In this document: piece by piece, positions 49,312 to 57,456 of the stretch | Numbering within the stretch: position 1 is the first letter of the stretch | How the letters are laid out: every line of letters begins with the position of its first letter | Assembly (NCBI GenBank): GCA_963699805.1 | Contig: CAVOVH010000013.1 | Coordinates: forward strand, 171,429 to 235,428 | Origin: JAGTVG01 sp963699805 | GTDB taxonomy: Bacteria; Bacteroidota; Bacteroidia; Cytophagales; Cyclobacteriaceae | Length of the DNA stretch: 64,000 nt | Direction of reading: 5' to 3' | Position numbers and translations under genes: made by a program | The notes under the pieces: model-generated | What the model was told of the DNA's origin: nothing | Seen by the model: the letters and a program-made list of their open reading frames with translations, nothing else | Databases searched by the model: none

Positions 49312-49839
49312 ATGAGTAACTATATCTTAAAACACGACGAAGCAAACTGCATATCATGCCTTGCTTGTGAAGTACATTGTAAGTCCAATAAAAATCTGGT
49401 GGCTGGGCCAGATCCATGTAAAATTGTGTCAATCGGACCAATTGCAGTGGACGGTCAGCCAAGGATGCGCACCGTTTTTATGCCATGCTTTCATTGCGAA
49501 GATGCATGGTGTGTGAAGGCTTGTCCTACTGGCGCGATGCAAAAGCGGGAGAAAGACGGGATTGTATTTGTTGAATCCAGTTTATGCATCGGTTGTAAGA
49601 CTTGCATTGCAGCATGTCCTTGGGGTACGCCACAATGGGATCCTGTATCTCGTAAGGTGGTAAAATGTGACTATTGTAAAGATCGTATTGAGGTTGGCTT
49701 AAAGCCGGCATGTGTAACCAAATGCGTAACCGGATGTCTGTCTTTTGGTGAAGCCACCGAACTGCCGGATCCACGACGGGAACGCTATGCACACCATATC
49801 ATTGCCGAAGAAGAAAATAACCACAAGGAGAAGCTATGA
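49312..49839 (+). CDS. Four-cluster ferredoxin subunit (PhsB/DmsB-type)
   Basis: A 175-residue electron-transfer subunit with the Cys pattern of PhsB/PsrB/DmsB proteins for four [4Fe-4S] clusters: CISCLACEVHC, CFHCEDAWCVKACPTGA, CIGCKTCIAACPWG, and CDYCKDRI with CVTKCVTGC. It wires the molybdenum subunit to the flavoprotein. It begins 10 bases after the Mo subunit stop and overlaps the flavoprotein start by four bases (ATGA), so the three are translated together. There is no membrane anchor subunit in the operon, which again points to a soluble complex. Intact and full length. Confidence 0.9.
   Translation: MSNYILKHDEANCISCLACEVHCKSNKNLVAGPDPCKIVSIGPIAVDGQPRMRTVFMPCFHCEDAWCVKACPTGAMQKREKDGIVFVESSLCIGCKTCIAACPWGTPQWDPVSRKVVKCDYCKDRIEVGLKPACVTKCVTGCLSFGEATELPDPRRERYAHHIIAEEENNHKEKL
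49825..49830 (+). promoter_or_regulatory. Unusual Shine-Dalgarno AAGGAG before the flavoprotein gene
   Basis: AAGGAG ends five bases before the ATG at 49836. Most genes of this window have no such site, so its presence here is notable and supports this start. Confidence 0.6.
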
Positions 49840-52778
49840 GCGAAATTGATCAACTGCCTAAATGGCTCGACATAGATGCTACTATCCTGGCCGGTGAAAT
49901 AAACACAGCTGAGACCTTGGCAAATATGCTTCCCGGTCTGGAAAAAGCGCGGTTATTGACACCGATGCAGCGTCTTCAACGCATTCAAGAGTCAGGCCTG
50001 GCGGAATGTGGTGGTTCGGGAGGACCGGTGCATCTTGCCTGGCGACATTTCTTACGTGGTAATGGGCCTTCCATATTGGTGATTGATGCAACAAGCCTGG
50101 ATGAAAGAGCCCGTGGATCTGCAAAAATACTCGAAACAGCTGCTAAGCTCGTGGCAGAAGGAGTCATCATCGCTACCGGGCTGCGCAATAGCATGAAAGT
50201 TGAGCTGCATTTGCCTGAAGAACTCACTGGCCATGAAGCTGTATTCCTAAATACAGTCGATGATATTCGGTCACTAGCCAACATTGCCATTCCTCGCAGG
50301 CAAATTGAAATAATATACAATAGAAAGCCAGATTGCTGGAGCGAACGACCATCCATTGATAATACTAGGCTGATTCACACGCCAGAAACGTGGTGTCGCA
50401 TAGCACTACTGTTTGCAGGTGAATCGAATCTTGATACTTTATTATTGACCTTGAGGCGTGGCATGAAGCAGCGTGGTTTGGTTGAACTTCGACGATCCGG
50501 AAACCTTAAAAAGCAAATTGAAACATGGGGTGGTGGCATCGAAGTGGAAGGTCAGGATGCTGTGCTTGTTTTTGATGACGGCATGAGTGGATTTTTACCA
50601 CTTTCCAAGTCTGACATTTTATGTGATCCTCTTTCTTTTATGTCAGCAGGTATCAATCCGACACCTTCTACCCTCATGGTAATGGCAGATGGAGTATGCG
50701 TAGTCAAACAGACAAGAAGAGCACTGTATCGTCATTGGCTCCTGGCAGAGGGCAAAGAACAAGCAGTTCGTAGCCTCCTTGCACGCGCTGCACGCCTGAC
50801 AACATCAATTACCCTTGGAACTGGCAATCCCGAGGACCTTATTGCACTGGATGAAATAGCACTTAAATTGATAGCGCAAGGTTTGGCGGCTGCCGGTTCG
50901 CTGGTGAGCTCATTGCGACACTTTCGCGATCAATGGGAAAGTCATGTTAGGCGTGAATCATGCCCTGAGGATATTTGCCTGGAGCGCAAGGTGGCACCCT
51001 GCCACAGTACATGCCCGGCCAACATCGACATTCCAAGTTTTATAGCCCATCTGGGTCACGGCGACTACCGTTCGACCATTGAGGTGATCAGACGTGACAA
51101 TCCATTGCCACTTGTATGTGGCTTGGTCTGTCCGGCTCCTTGTGAATCTGCTTGTGTTCGTGGAAGTGGCAATGGTGCCGTCTTCATCCGTCCGCTAAAA
51201 GCGAAAGCTGCCGAACATTGCCTGAGTGACGGTGGCTATCCAAAACCGGAAATAGCTCCTGATTCTGGTAAAAAAATAGGCATCATAGGTTCGGGGCCTT
51301 CTGGTCTCACAGCCGCTTTTTACCTGCGAACAATGGGTCATGATGTAACGATCTTTGAGGCACAAGAGCATGCCGGAGGTATGCTTCGCTACGGAATACC
51401 TGCTTATCGAATGCCCCCTGATTTGCTTGAACAGGAGATTGACCAGATACGAGTTTTGGGGGTTAAAATCCACACCAATTCTCCTATAAACAGCCTTGAA
51501 GAATTTCGCAAAGATTACGATGCTGTATTTATGGGCCTTGGCACCCAGCGGTCACGGCTCATTCCTATCGAAGGCGTTCATCAGCCTTTCGTACTTGGAG
51601 GCATTGATTTTCTGCGTGCTGTTCGCAGTGGTAAATCAGTTAGGGTTGGACCAAGGGTTGTGGTGATTGGTGGAGGCAATGTTTCTATCGATGTTGCCCT
51701 GACCGCACTGCGTCAAGGTGCACAACATGTAGACCTGACTTCTTTGGAGAAGCGCAACGAAATGCCGGCAAGCCCGAATGAGATTGAACTGGCGGTTGCA
51801 GAAGGGGTGCAGATACATGCGGGCTGGGGTCCTGTCAACATCGATGACGATGGAGAAGTGATTTATCAGTTTTGTGAATCAGTGAAGGATGTTACCGGCA
51901 AATTCAATCCTAAGTTCAATGCTGCACGTCAGTTGAAGCTTGAAGCGGATCATGTGATATTGGCTACCGGCCAGGGCACCGATATATCTGTACTGGAAGG
52001 GAGCTCTGTAGAAAACAACCGTGGCTTTGTCGTTACGGATTCTAAGAGTTTGATGACTGGCGTTCCGGGTGTGTTCGCCGGTGGTGATGCTGAGCATGGG
52101 CCGCGAACAGCTGTGGAAGCGATCCGTTCCGGGAAAATAGCCGCCTCTTCCATTGATGCCTGGCTGAAAAATGTTCCTATGGATAAATCAGTGGGCAATC
52201 CAATTCGTCATGCAGAAGTACCGCCTTTGCAGACTTCAGCTGCAGATCGCTCTCTGTTGCGACGTACATTGATGCCTGAGAGAAGTGCTGAAGAAGTACT
52301 CGGCGAAGGCAATTATGTACGAATAGAAGAAGGACTGACTGATAAAATGGCACACAATGAAGCTAAACGCTGTTTGCGCTGCGATAGCTGTATCGGATGC
52401 GGCCAATGCATGGCTGCCTGTAGCGAAATGGGTGTGGAAGCCCTACGTATGGCAGACACCAAAGCCGGAAGACTTGCTTATTTTGATTTCACAAGACCTG
52501 GGGAGCTTTGTATTGGTTGTGGAGCCTGTACACAAGTTTGCCCAACAGGTGCTATTCGTATTGAGGATGCGGATGGCGTCCGACGTACCATTATTACCGG
52601 AACTGTGGTTCGCGAGCAACCTCTATTGGTTTGTAGTGAGTGCGGTGCCCCGACATTAACACCTGCGCATCGGGAGTTTATACAGAATCGGTTACCTGAT
52701 CATATGTCAGCGCTTCTGGATCGTGAGCTATGTGAGTCTTGTGCACGGCTTAGGGCTGATCGTCCTGTAAAAATCTGA
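49836..52778 (+). CDS. NuoF-like/GltD-like fusion flavoprotein with C-terminal ferredoxin domains
   Basis: A 980-residue soluble oxidoreductase. Residues 1-370 align in outline with NuoF (QESGLAECGGSGGPVHLAW, then DATSLDERARGSA, later SSLRHFRDQWESHV). The glycine-rich FMN loop is changed, and the Cys motif for the NuoF [4Fe-4S] cluster is absent, so this part looks degenerate. Residues about 372-460 form a GltD-type N-terminal double-cluster domain (PCHSTCPANIDIP, VCGLVCPAPCESAC). Residues 480-780 form the FAD and NAD(P) domains (G485-S-G-P-S-G490; GGGNVSID from 612). Two ferredoxin clusters follow (CDSCIGCGQCMAAC, CIGCGACTQVCPTGA), then a CxxC/CxxC tail. It should exchange electrons between NAD(P)H and the ferredoxin/Mo subunits upstream. 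Confidence 0.85.
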   Translation: MSEIDQLPKWLDIDATILAGEINTAETLANMLPGLEKARLLTPMQRLQRIQESGLAECGGSGGPVHLAWRHFLRGNGPSILVIDATSLDERARGSAKILETAAKLVAEGVIIATGLRNSMKVELHLPEELTGHEAVFLNTVDDIRSLANIAIPRRQIEIIYNRKPDCWSERPSIDNTRLIHTPETWCRIALLFAGESNLDTLLLTLRRGMKQRGLVELRRSGNLKKQIETWGGGIEVEGQDAVLVFDDGMSGFLPLSKSDILCDPLSFMSAGINPTPSTLMVMADGVCVVKQTRRALYRHWLLAEGKEQAVRSLLARAARLTTSITLGTGNPEDLIALDEIALKLIAQGLAAAGSLVSSLRHFRDQWESHVRRESCPEDICLERKVAPCHSTCPANIDIPSFIAHLGHGDYRSTIEVIRRDNPLPLVCGLVCPAPCESACVRGSGNGAVFIRPLKAKAAEHCLSDGGYPKPEIAPDSGKKIGIIGSGPSGLTAAFYLRTMGHDVTIFEAQEHAGGMLRYGIPAYRMPPDLLEQEIDQIRVLGVKIHTNSPINSLEEFRKDYDAVFMGLGTQRSRLIPIEGVHQPFVLGGIDFLRAVRSGKSVRVGPRVVVIGGGNVSIDVALTALRQGAQHVDLTSLEKRNEMPASPNEIELAVAEGVQIHAGWGPVNIDDDGEVIYQFCESVKDVTGKFNPKFNAARQLKLEADHVILATGQGTDISVLEGSSVENNRGFVVTDSKSLMTGVPGVFAGGDAEHGPRTAVEAIRSGKIAASSIDAWLKNVPMDKSVGNPIRHAEVPPLQTSAADRSLLRRTLMPERSAEEVLGEGNYVRIEEGLTDKMAHNEAKRCLRCDSCIGCGQCMAACSEMGVEALRMADTKAGRLAYFDFTRPGELCIGCGACTQVCPTGAIRIEDADGVRRTIITGTVVREQPLLVCSECGAPTLTPAHREFIQNRLPDHMSALLDRELCESCARLRADRPVKI

Positions 52779-52979
52779 CTATTTAGAGTGAAAACGAATT
52801 TCTCGTCACTTTTGGAACAGATCAGGTAGTTGAAGCGAAGGCAAATATGATTGTGTTAAAATCTTGTAAACAGTGATCTTTGTTACCGATCGGTCCTTTG
52901 TGTGCTCTATGTTTATCATTGAAATAAAATATCGCGGTGGCAGCAACCATCGAGGAGAAAATTAAAAATAAATATCAAA

Positions 52980-53795
52980 ATGATGAATGAGGATGAAAGC
53001 GTGAATAGTGCAAAATACCTCAAATATCGGTCAAAATTTTTTGTTTCTGAATTCCTTGGTACGGCCATCTTATTGCTGGGAGGGCTATCGCTGGTCATTT
53101 TGATGTTTGGCTCAGGCAGTCCTATGGCAGAACTTATACCAAACATTAAGGTGCGCCAGATAATCACCGGTTTCCTTTTCGGATCAATTGGTGCATCTAT
53201 AGCACTATCGCCTGTCGGAAAGGTAAGCGGAGCGCATATAAATCCCGCTGTTACAATGACATTCTGGTTGTTTCGCAAGATTGAAGGACGCCTTGCCATT
53301 ACATACGTATTGGCTCAATTGGCCGGTGCGATTATTGGCTGCTTACCCCTCCTGTTCTGGGGCCGGATGGGCCAGAGTGTGGCATTCGGTGCCTCGTTGC
53401 CCGGCGAAGGTTACTCCATGCAGGCTGTTTTAACGGGTGAAATAATCACCACCTTTGCCATGGTTTTACTTCTTATTGTTTTCATCGGATTTAGAAAGAT
53501 TCGTTCCTACACACCCGCTATATTCCCGGTCCTGTATGCGATCATGATCCCTCTGGAAGCGGCAATTTCCGGAACCAGTACGAATCCTGCACGGAGTTTG
53601 GGTCCGGCAGTCATATCAGGACAGTGGGAGGGATGGTGGATCTATTGGATAGGTCCGTTGACCGGTGCCTTACTGGCCAGCCTTGCTGGAAGCATGCTGG
53701 CCAAACGGATCACCATAGCTAAGTTGTATCATTTCGACAGCGAAAGTGAGGGCGATGCCTTGCTCCGAAGTGCAAAATTGACGATTAAGGGATAA
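52980..53795 (+). CDS. Aquaporin (MIP family channel)
   Basis: A 271-residue membrane channel with six helices and both half-helix motifs: NPA at residues 88-90 (GAHINPAVTM) and NPA at 202-204 (TSTNPARSLGPA). The Arg after the second NPA, part of the selectivity filter, is present. The loop after helix 1 is longer than in AqpZ. The family conducts water, glycerol or small neutral solutes such as hydrogen peroxide or hydrogen sulfide; selectivity cannot be fixed by eye. It is followed after 14 bases by an outer-membrane channel gene, so the two may form a route through both membranes, next to the redox operon. Confidence 0.92.
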   Translation: MMNEDESVNSAKYLKYRSKFFVSEFLGTAILLLGGLSLVILMFGSGSPMAELIPNIKVRQIITGFLFGSIGASIALSPVGKVSGAHINPAVTMTFWLFRKIEGRLAITYVLAQLAGAIIGCLPLLFWGRMGQSVAFGASLPGEGYSMQAVLTGEIITTFAMVLLLIVFIGFRKIRSYTPAIFPVLYAIMIPLEAAISGTSTNPARSLGPAVISGQWEGWWIYWIGPLTGALLASLAGSMLAKRITIAKLYHFDSESEGDALLRSAKLTIKG

Positions 53796-53809
53796 TCATT
53801 TATACCTGA

Positions 53810-54790
53810 ATGCATAGGTTTATAAAAATAATGACATGGTACCTGCTAGGATCAAAACGAATATTTGCTCTGCCATACCATTCGATTATTTTTTTAATCA
53901 CCTTATCTCATGCTTATGCCCAGGAACTTGAGCCCCGGGCTTATGCCAACCTGCCTGTTAAGTTGAATTTTATAGTGGCCGGATATGCCTATGCCGCCGG
54001 TGGAGTTTTATTTGACCCGTCCATACCGCTGGAAAACGCAAATATTAAAATCCATGGATCGGTTTTGGCCTATGCCCGTTCCATAAAAATTGGAGGAATG
54101 TCAGGCAAAGTGGATATGGTCTTGCCCTATGCATGGCTTTCAGGGACTGCAGATTTTCAGGGCGAACCTGTTTCCCGCAAGGTTTCCGGTTTTGGTGATC
54201 CCCGAATACGGTTGACAGTGAATTTCCTGGGAGCACCTGCAGTATCCATGTCCGAATTTAAGGATTATAAACAAAAACTGATTGTTGGAGCGAGTCTCCA
54301 GGTTTATTTTCCCTTGAGTCAATATGATCCGGATAGACTTGTCAATATCGGCACCAACCGTTTTACCATCAAACCTGAGATTGGCATTTCCAGGAAATTC
54401 GGTCATCTAATATTGGAAATGTCGGGGGGGGCTTCTTTCTATACAGTTAACCATGATTTTTATCAGGGCAAAACCCGTTCGCAGGATCCCATCAGTTACT
54501 TACAGGGACATGTTGTTTACAGCTTCCGGGGGGGGATTTGGGTGGCTCTGGATGGTACTTATTATTGGGGCGGACGTACTACCCTGGATGGTGTTGAGAG
54601 AAATGATTTGCAACAAAACACACGTCTTGGATTTACTTTTGCACTTCCACTTAACCTCCACCATTCACTGAAACTCTATTTTAGCACGGGTACCTCAACC
54701 CGCACCGGAAGTGATTTCGATGCAATAGGCTTTGCCTGGCAGTATCGATGGGTGGGGAAAAGGAGGGTATTAAAAAATGAAGCCAATTGA
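53810..54790 (+). CDS. Outer-membrane channel of the phenol/MetA-pathway type
   Basis: A 326-residue exported barrel protein. A hydrophobic signal (about residues 15-35, FALPYHSIIFLITLSHAYAQ) is followed by strands in the pattern of the Phenol_MetA_deg/transporter family (NFIVAGYAYAAGGVLFDPS, VDMVLPYAWLSGTADFQG, VSGFGDPRIRLTVNFLGAP). Members are thought to let small organic compounds or other solutes cross the outer membrane. It lies between the aquaporin (14 bases) and a SulP permease gene (directly adjoining), so these three form a transport operon downstream of the redox operon. Intact. Confidence 0.8.
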   Translation: MHRFIKIMTWYLLGSKRIFALPYHSIIFLITLSHAYAQELEPRAYANLPVKLNFIVAGYAYAAGGVLFDPSIPLENANIKIHGSVLAYARSIKIGGMSGKVDMVLPYAWLSGTADFQGEPVSRKVSGFGDPRIRLTVNFLGAPAVSMSEFKDYKQKLIVGASLQVYFPLSQYDPDRLVNIGTNRFTIKPEIGISRKFGHLILEMSGGASFYTVNHDFYQGKTRSQDPISYLQGHVVYSFRGGIWVALDGTYYWGGRTTLDGVERNDLQQNTRLGFTFALPLNLHHSLKLYFSTGTSTRTGSDFDAIGFAWQYRWVGKRRVLKNEAN

Positions 54791-54801
54791 ATGAAAGAAA
54801 A

Positions 54802-56584
54802 ATGAACAAAAATAGTTACAACGAAAGAACGACTAATGTGTTGAAAAGCTACTTGCCAATAATGGAATGGGGAGCAATGTACAACAGAAAGACATTCACT
54901 AACGATTTGATCGTCGCAGTCATTGTAGCGATCATGCTCGTACCTCAGTCACTGGCCTATGCACAACTCGCAGGTTTACCGCCGGAAGTCGGTTTGTATG
55001 CGTCAATGGCACCCCTGGTTTTATATGCTATCTTTGGAACATCACGATCTCTTTCAGTAGGACCTGTGGCGGTAACAAGTCTTGATGACACTTGCAGCAG
55101 TTGCACCAATAGCTACCCAGGGAACGTCCTGAGTACCTGGCAGCTGCTATGGCTACTTGCTTTACTGACTGGTGTGATCCTTCTTGTGCTCGGATTTCTG
55201 AAGCTTGGTTTTCTCTCAAATTTCATGAGTTTTCCGGTTATGTCGGGCTTAGGGACGGCTGTCGGCATCCAGATTGCCACCAGCCAGTTGACTCCGTATG
55301 CTGGGGATCCCTTCTGAGGGAGGAACATTTCTTCAGTCAATTTATTTCGTTGGTAAAAAACTTCGGTCAGATCAATATCTATACAGCTGCAATCGGAGTA
55401 TCGTCCTTCATTTTTTTGCTTTTAGTACGCAAATATCTCGCAAACCTGTTGACCAGGGTCGGAGTGGGCAAAGGTCTTGCCGGTATTCTTGCGAAAATGG
55501 GACCGGTCATTGCCATCATCATTACCATCTTAGTTGTAGCCGGTTTTGGGCTCGACAAAAGGGAGTGAAAATAGTAGGAACAGTTCCGTCGGGTCTTCCA
55601 AACATCGCTTTGCCTCCTTCGACCGTCACTTTGGAGCCAGTTGGCAACTCCTGCCCTCCTTATTGCAATTGTGGGATATGTGGCATCTATCTCAGTAGCA
55701 CAAACACTTGCCTCCAAAGAAAAGGCAACATGTCGATCCAAATCAGGAGCTGGTCTGGCTTGGGTGTCGACTAATATTGGGGCGTCATATATCCGGTGGA
55801 TTTCCTGTGGCAGGCGGATTTTCACGATCCATCGTTAACTTCGACGCCGGTGCGGAAACACCTGCGGCAGGCGCTTTTACAGCAATTGGTATTGCATTTG
55901 TCACGCTCTTTCTCACCCCATTATTGTATTTCCTGCCCAGTGCCACACTGGGGCTACGATCTTTGTGGCAGTGCTTTCTATGGTTAACTTTAAAGCCGTT
56001 AAAATTACCTATGCCTATTCGCCCTCTGATGGTATAGCCATGGCATTGACGATTATTCTTACGTTGACGTTAGGCGTTATTGCCGGGCTTATTGCAGGTA
56101 TTGGTATTTCTCTCATGATGTACCTCTACCGAACCTCGAGGCCACACATGGCCATCGTAGGACAAATCCCGGGCACACAACACTTCAGAAATATTGACCG
56201 TCACAAAGTAGTAACTTCTTCTGAGATCATTTCGGCACGGATCGATGAAAGTTTATATTTTCCCAATGCCAGGTTCCTGGAGGCAAAGGTAAGTGAAATT
56301 GTGGCCTCAAATCCTGATGTTAAACACTTTATTCTCAATTGCTCGGCTGTCAACGCATTGATGCCTCCGGGCTGGAAAGCCTGAAGGCCATTAATCTAAG
56401 ACTTAAGGAGGGAGGAATTACCTTTCACCTTTCCGAAGTGAAGGGACCGGTCATTGATGGCCTGAAAAAAACGCAATTCTATCAGGAAATAAAGCATAGG
56501 ATCCATTTTACACATTATGATGCGATTTACAGCATAAATCCCGATCTGGCAAAGCAAACCATGGAAGAAACAAAATTCAGTTAA
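54802..56584 (+). pseudogene. SulP family anion permease with STAS domain, many frameshifts
   Basis: An inner-membrane anion transporter of about 590 residues, readable only across frames. The start is taken as the ATG at 54802, because the preceding in-frame codon at 54787 is TTG. Clear pieces are MLVPQSLAYAQLAGLPPEVG, FLSNFMSFPVMSGLGTAVGI, GGFPVAGGFSRSIVNFDAGA, and a C-terminal STAS domain (HFILNCSAVN, then ASGLESLKAINLRLKEGG). Frame changes lie near 55082, 55120, 55140, 55305, 55356, 55563, several between 55600 and 55800, near 55970 and near 56350. Protein-like sequence is kept between them. SulP proteins carry sulfate, bicarbonate or other anions. Next to an enzyme of the thiosulfate-reductase family a sulfur oxyanion is tempting but unproven. 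Confidence 0.78.
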
Positions 56585-56596
56585 ATATCAATATTC

Positions 56597-57112
56597 ATGG
56601 AACGTCCAAAATTAAAAAAAACATGGAAACAGAAATTCCGTCATGAGTTTATTGAATACTGGATAAATGCCATATACATGGCCGTTTTCTTCAGTGTTTT
56701 TATCTTTTACAGAAGAATGATACTGGCCCATTATGAGATTTACCTCGAAGATTACTTTCTGGGAGTCATCAAAGCCCTGGTTTTTGCCAAGGTGATCATG
56801 ATAGGTGCCTTTCTGCGCATTGATCGTAGATTTGATCAAAAACCTTTAATAATCCCTGTCTTTTACAAAGCCTTTCTGTTCACAGTCTTTGTGGCCGTTT
56901 TTGATATCGCAGAGAAATTTATCAGTGGCTTCATCCATACTTTTAACCTGACTGGAGCCATTGAAGAACTCTCGAAGGATTTAACCAATATCTGGATAGG
57001 AGGGGTGGTGGTAGTATTCTTTTGTTTCATCCCCTTCTTTGCTTTCAAAGAAGTATCCCGGGTAATGGGTCCGGAGAAGATCCAGCACCTTTTTTTCAGG
57101 AAAAGGACTTAA
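56597..57112 (+). CDS. Small membrane protein, 171 aa, unknown function
   Basis: Four predicted membrane helices (YMAVFFSVFIFY, FLGVIKALVFAKVIMIGAFL, FYKAFLFTVFVAVFDIAEKF, IWIGGVVVVFFCFIPFFAF) with a basic N-terminus and C-terminus, so both ends are likely cytosolic. No conserved catalytic motif is recognised. It starts 12 bases after the SulP stop and is probably the last gene of that operon. It is intact although its upstream neighbour is heavily disrupted. Confidence 0.75.
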   Translation: MERPKLKKTWKQKFRHEFIEYWINAIYMAVFFSVFIFYRRMILAHYEIYLEDYFLGVIKALVFAKVIMIGAFLRIDRRFDQKPLIIPVFYKAFLFTVFVAVFDIAEKFISGFIHTFNLTGAIEELSKDLTNIWIGGVVVVFFCFIPFFAFKEVSRVMGPEKIQHLFFRKRT

Positions 57113-57456
57113 TAATTGGAAGATGGAAACAAACCTAAACCTGAAACATAAAAATGATTTCCGGAAATCTTGTTGTCAAACTATTTGTTGTTTTCTTTTG
57201 GCGAAAAAAAAGTAATGTTAATTAACCGTAAATTCCATATATTTTCATGCTACGATCACATTTTTGACTACCTTTAAAATATATTTTAAAAACATTTCCT
57301 CACTGGAAAATATAATAACTGTCTGATTACTAAATTGAACAACAACTGAAATATGATACTGGGAATGGATATTCTTAGCGATCTATTCTCTTCGATTACC
57401 TGAGAAACAAGGAAAACTGGGGTAATTTCTGAAACAGTAAAAATGAATATAATACT
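57113..57456. other. Intergenic region with GTTAAT motif upstream of the second sulfatase
   Basis: About 345 strongly AT-rich bases without a gene. It contains copy 3 of the GTTAAT-type motif, 224 bases before the sulfatase start, and should contain that gene's promoter. Confidence 0.45.
57217..57232 (+). promoter_or_regulatory. GTTAAT-type 16-bp motif, copy 3
   Basis: GTTAATTAACCGTAAA matches the consensus GTTAATTAACCGTTAA at 15 of 16 positions. It is upstream of the second sulfatase gene. Confidence 0.5.
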
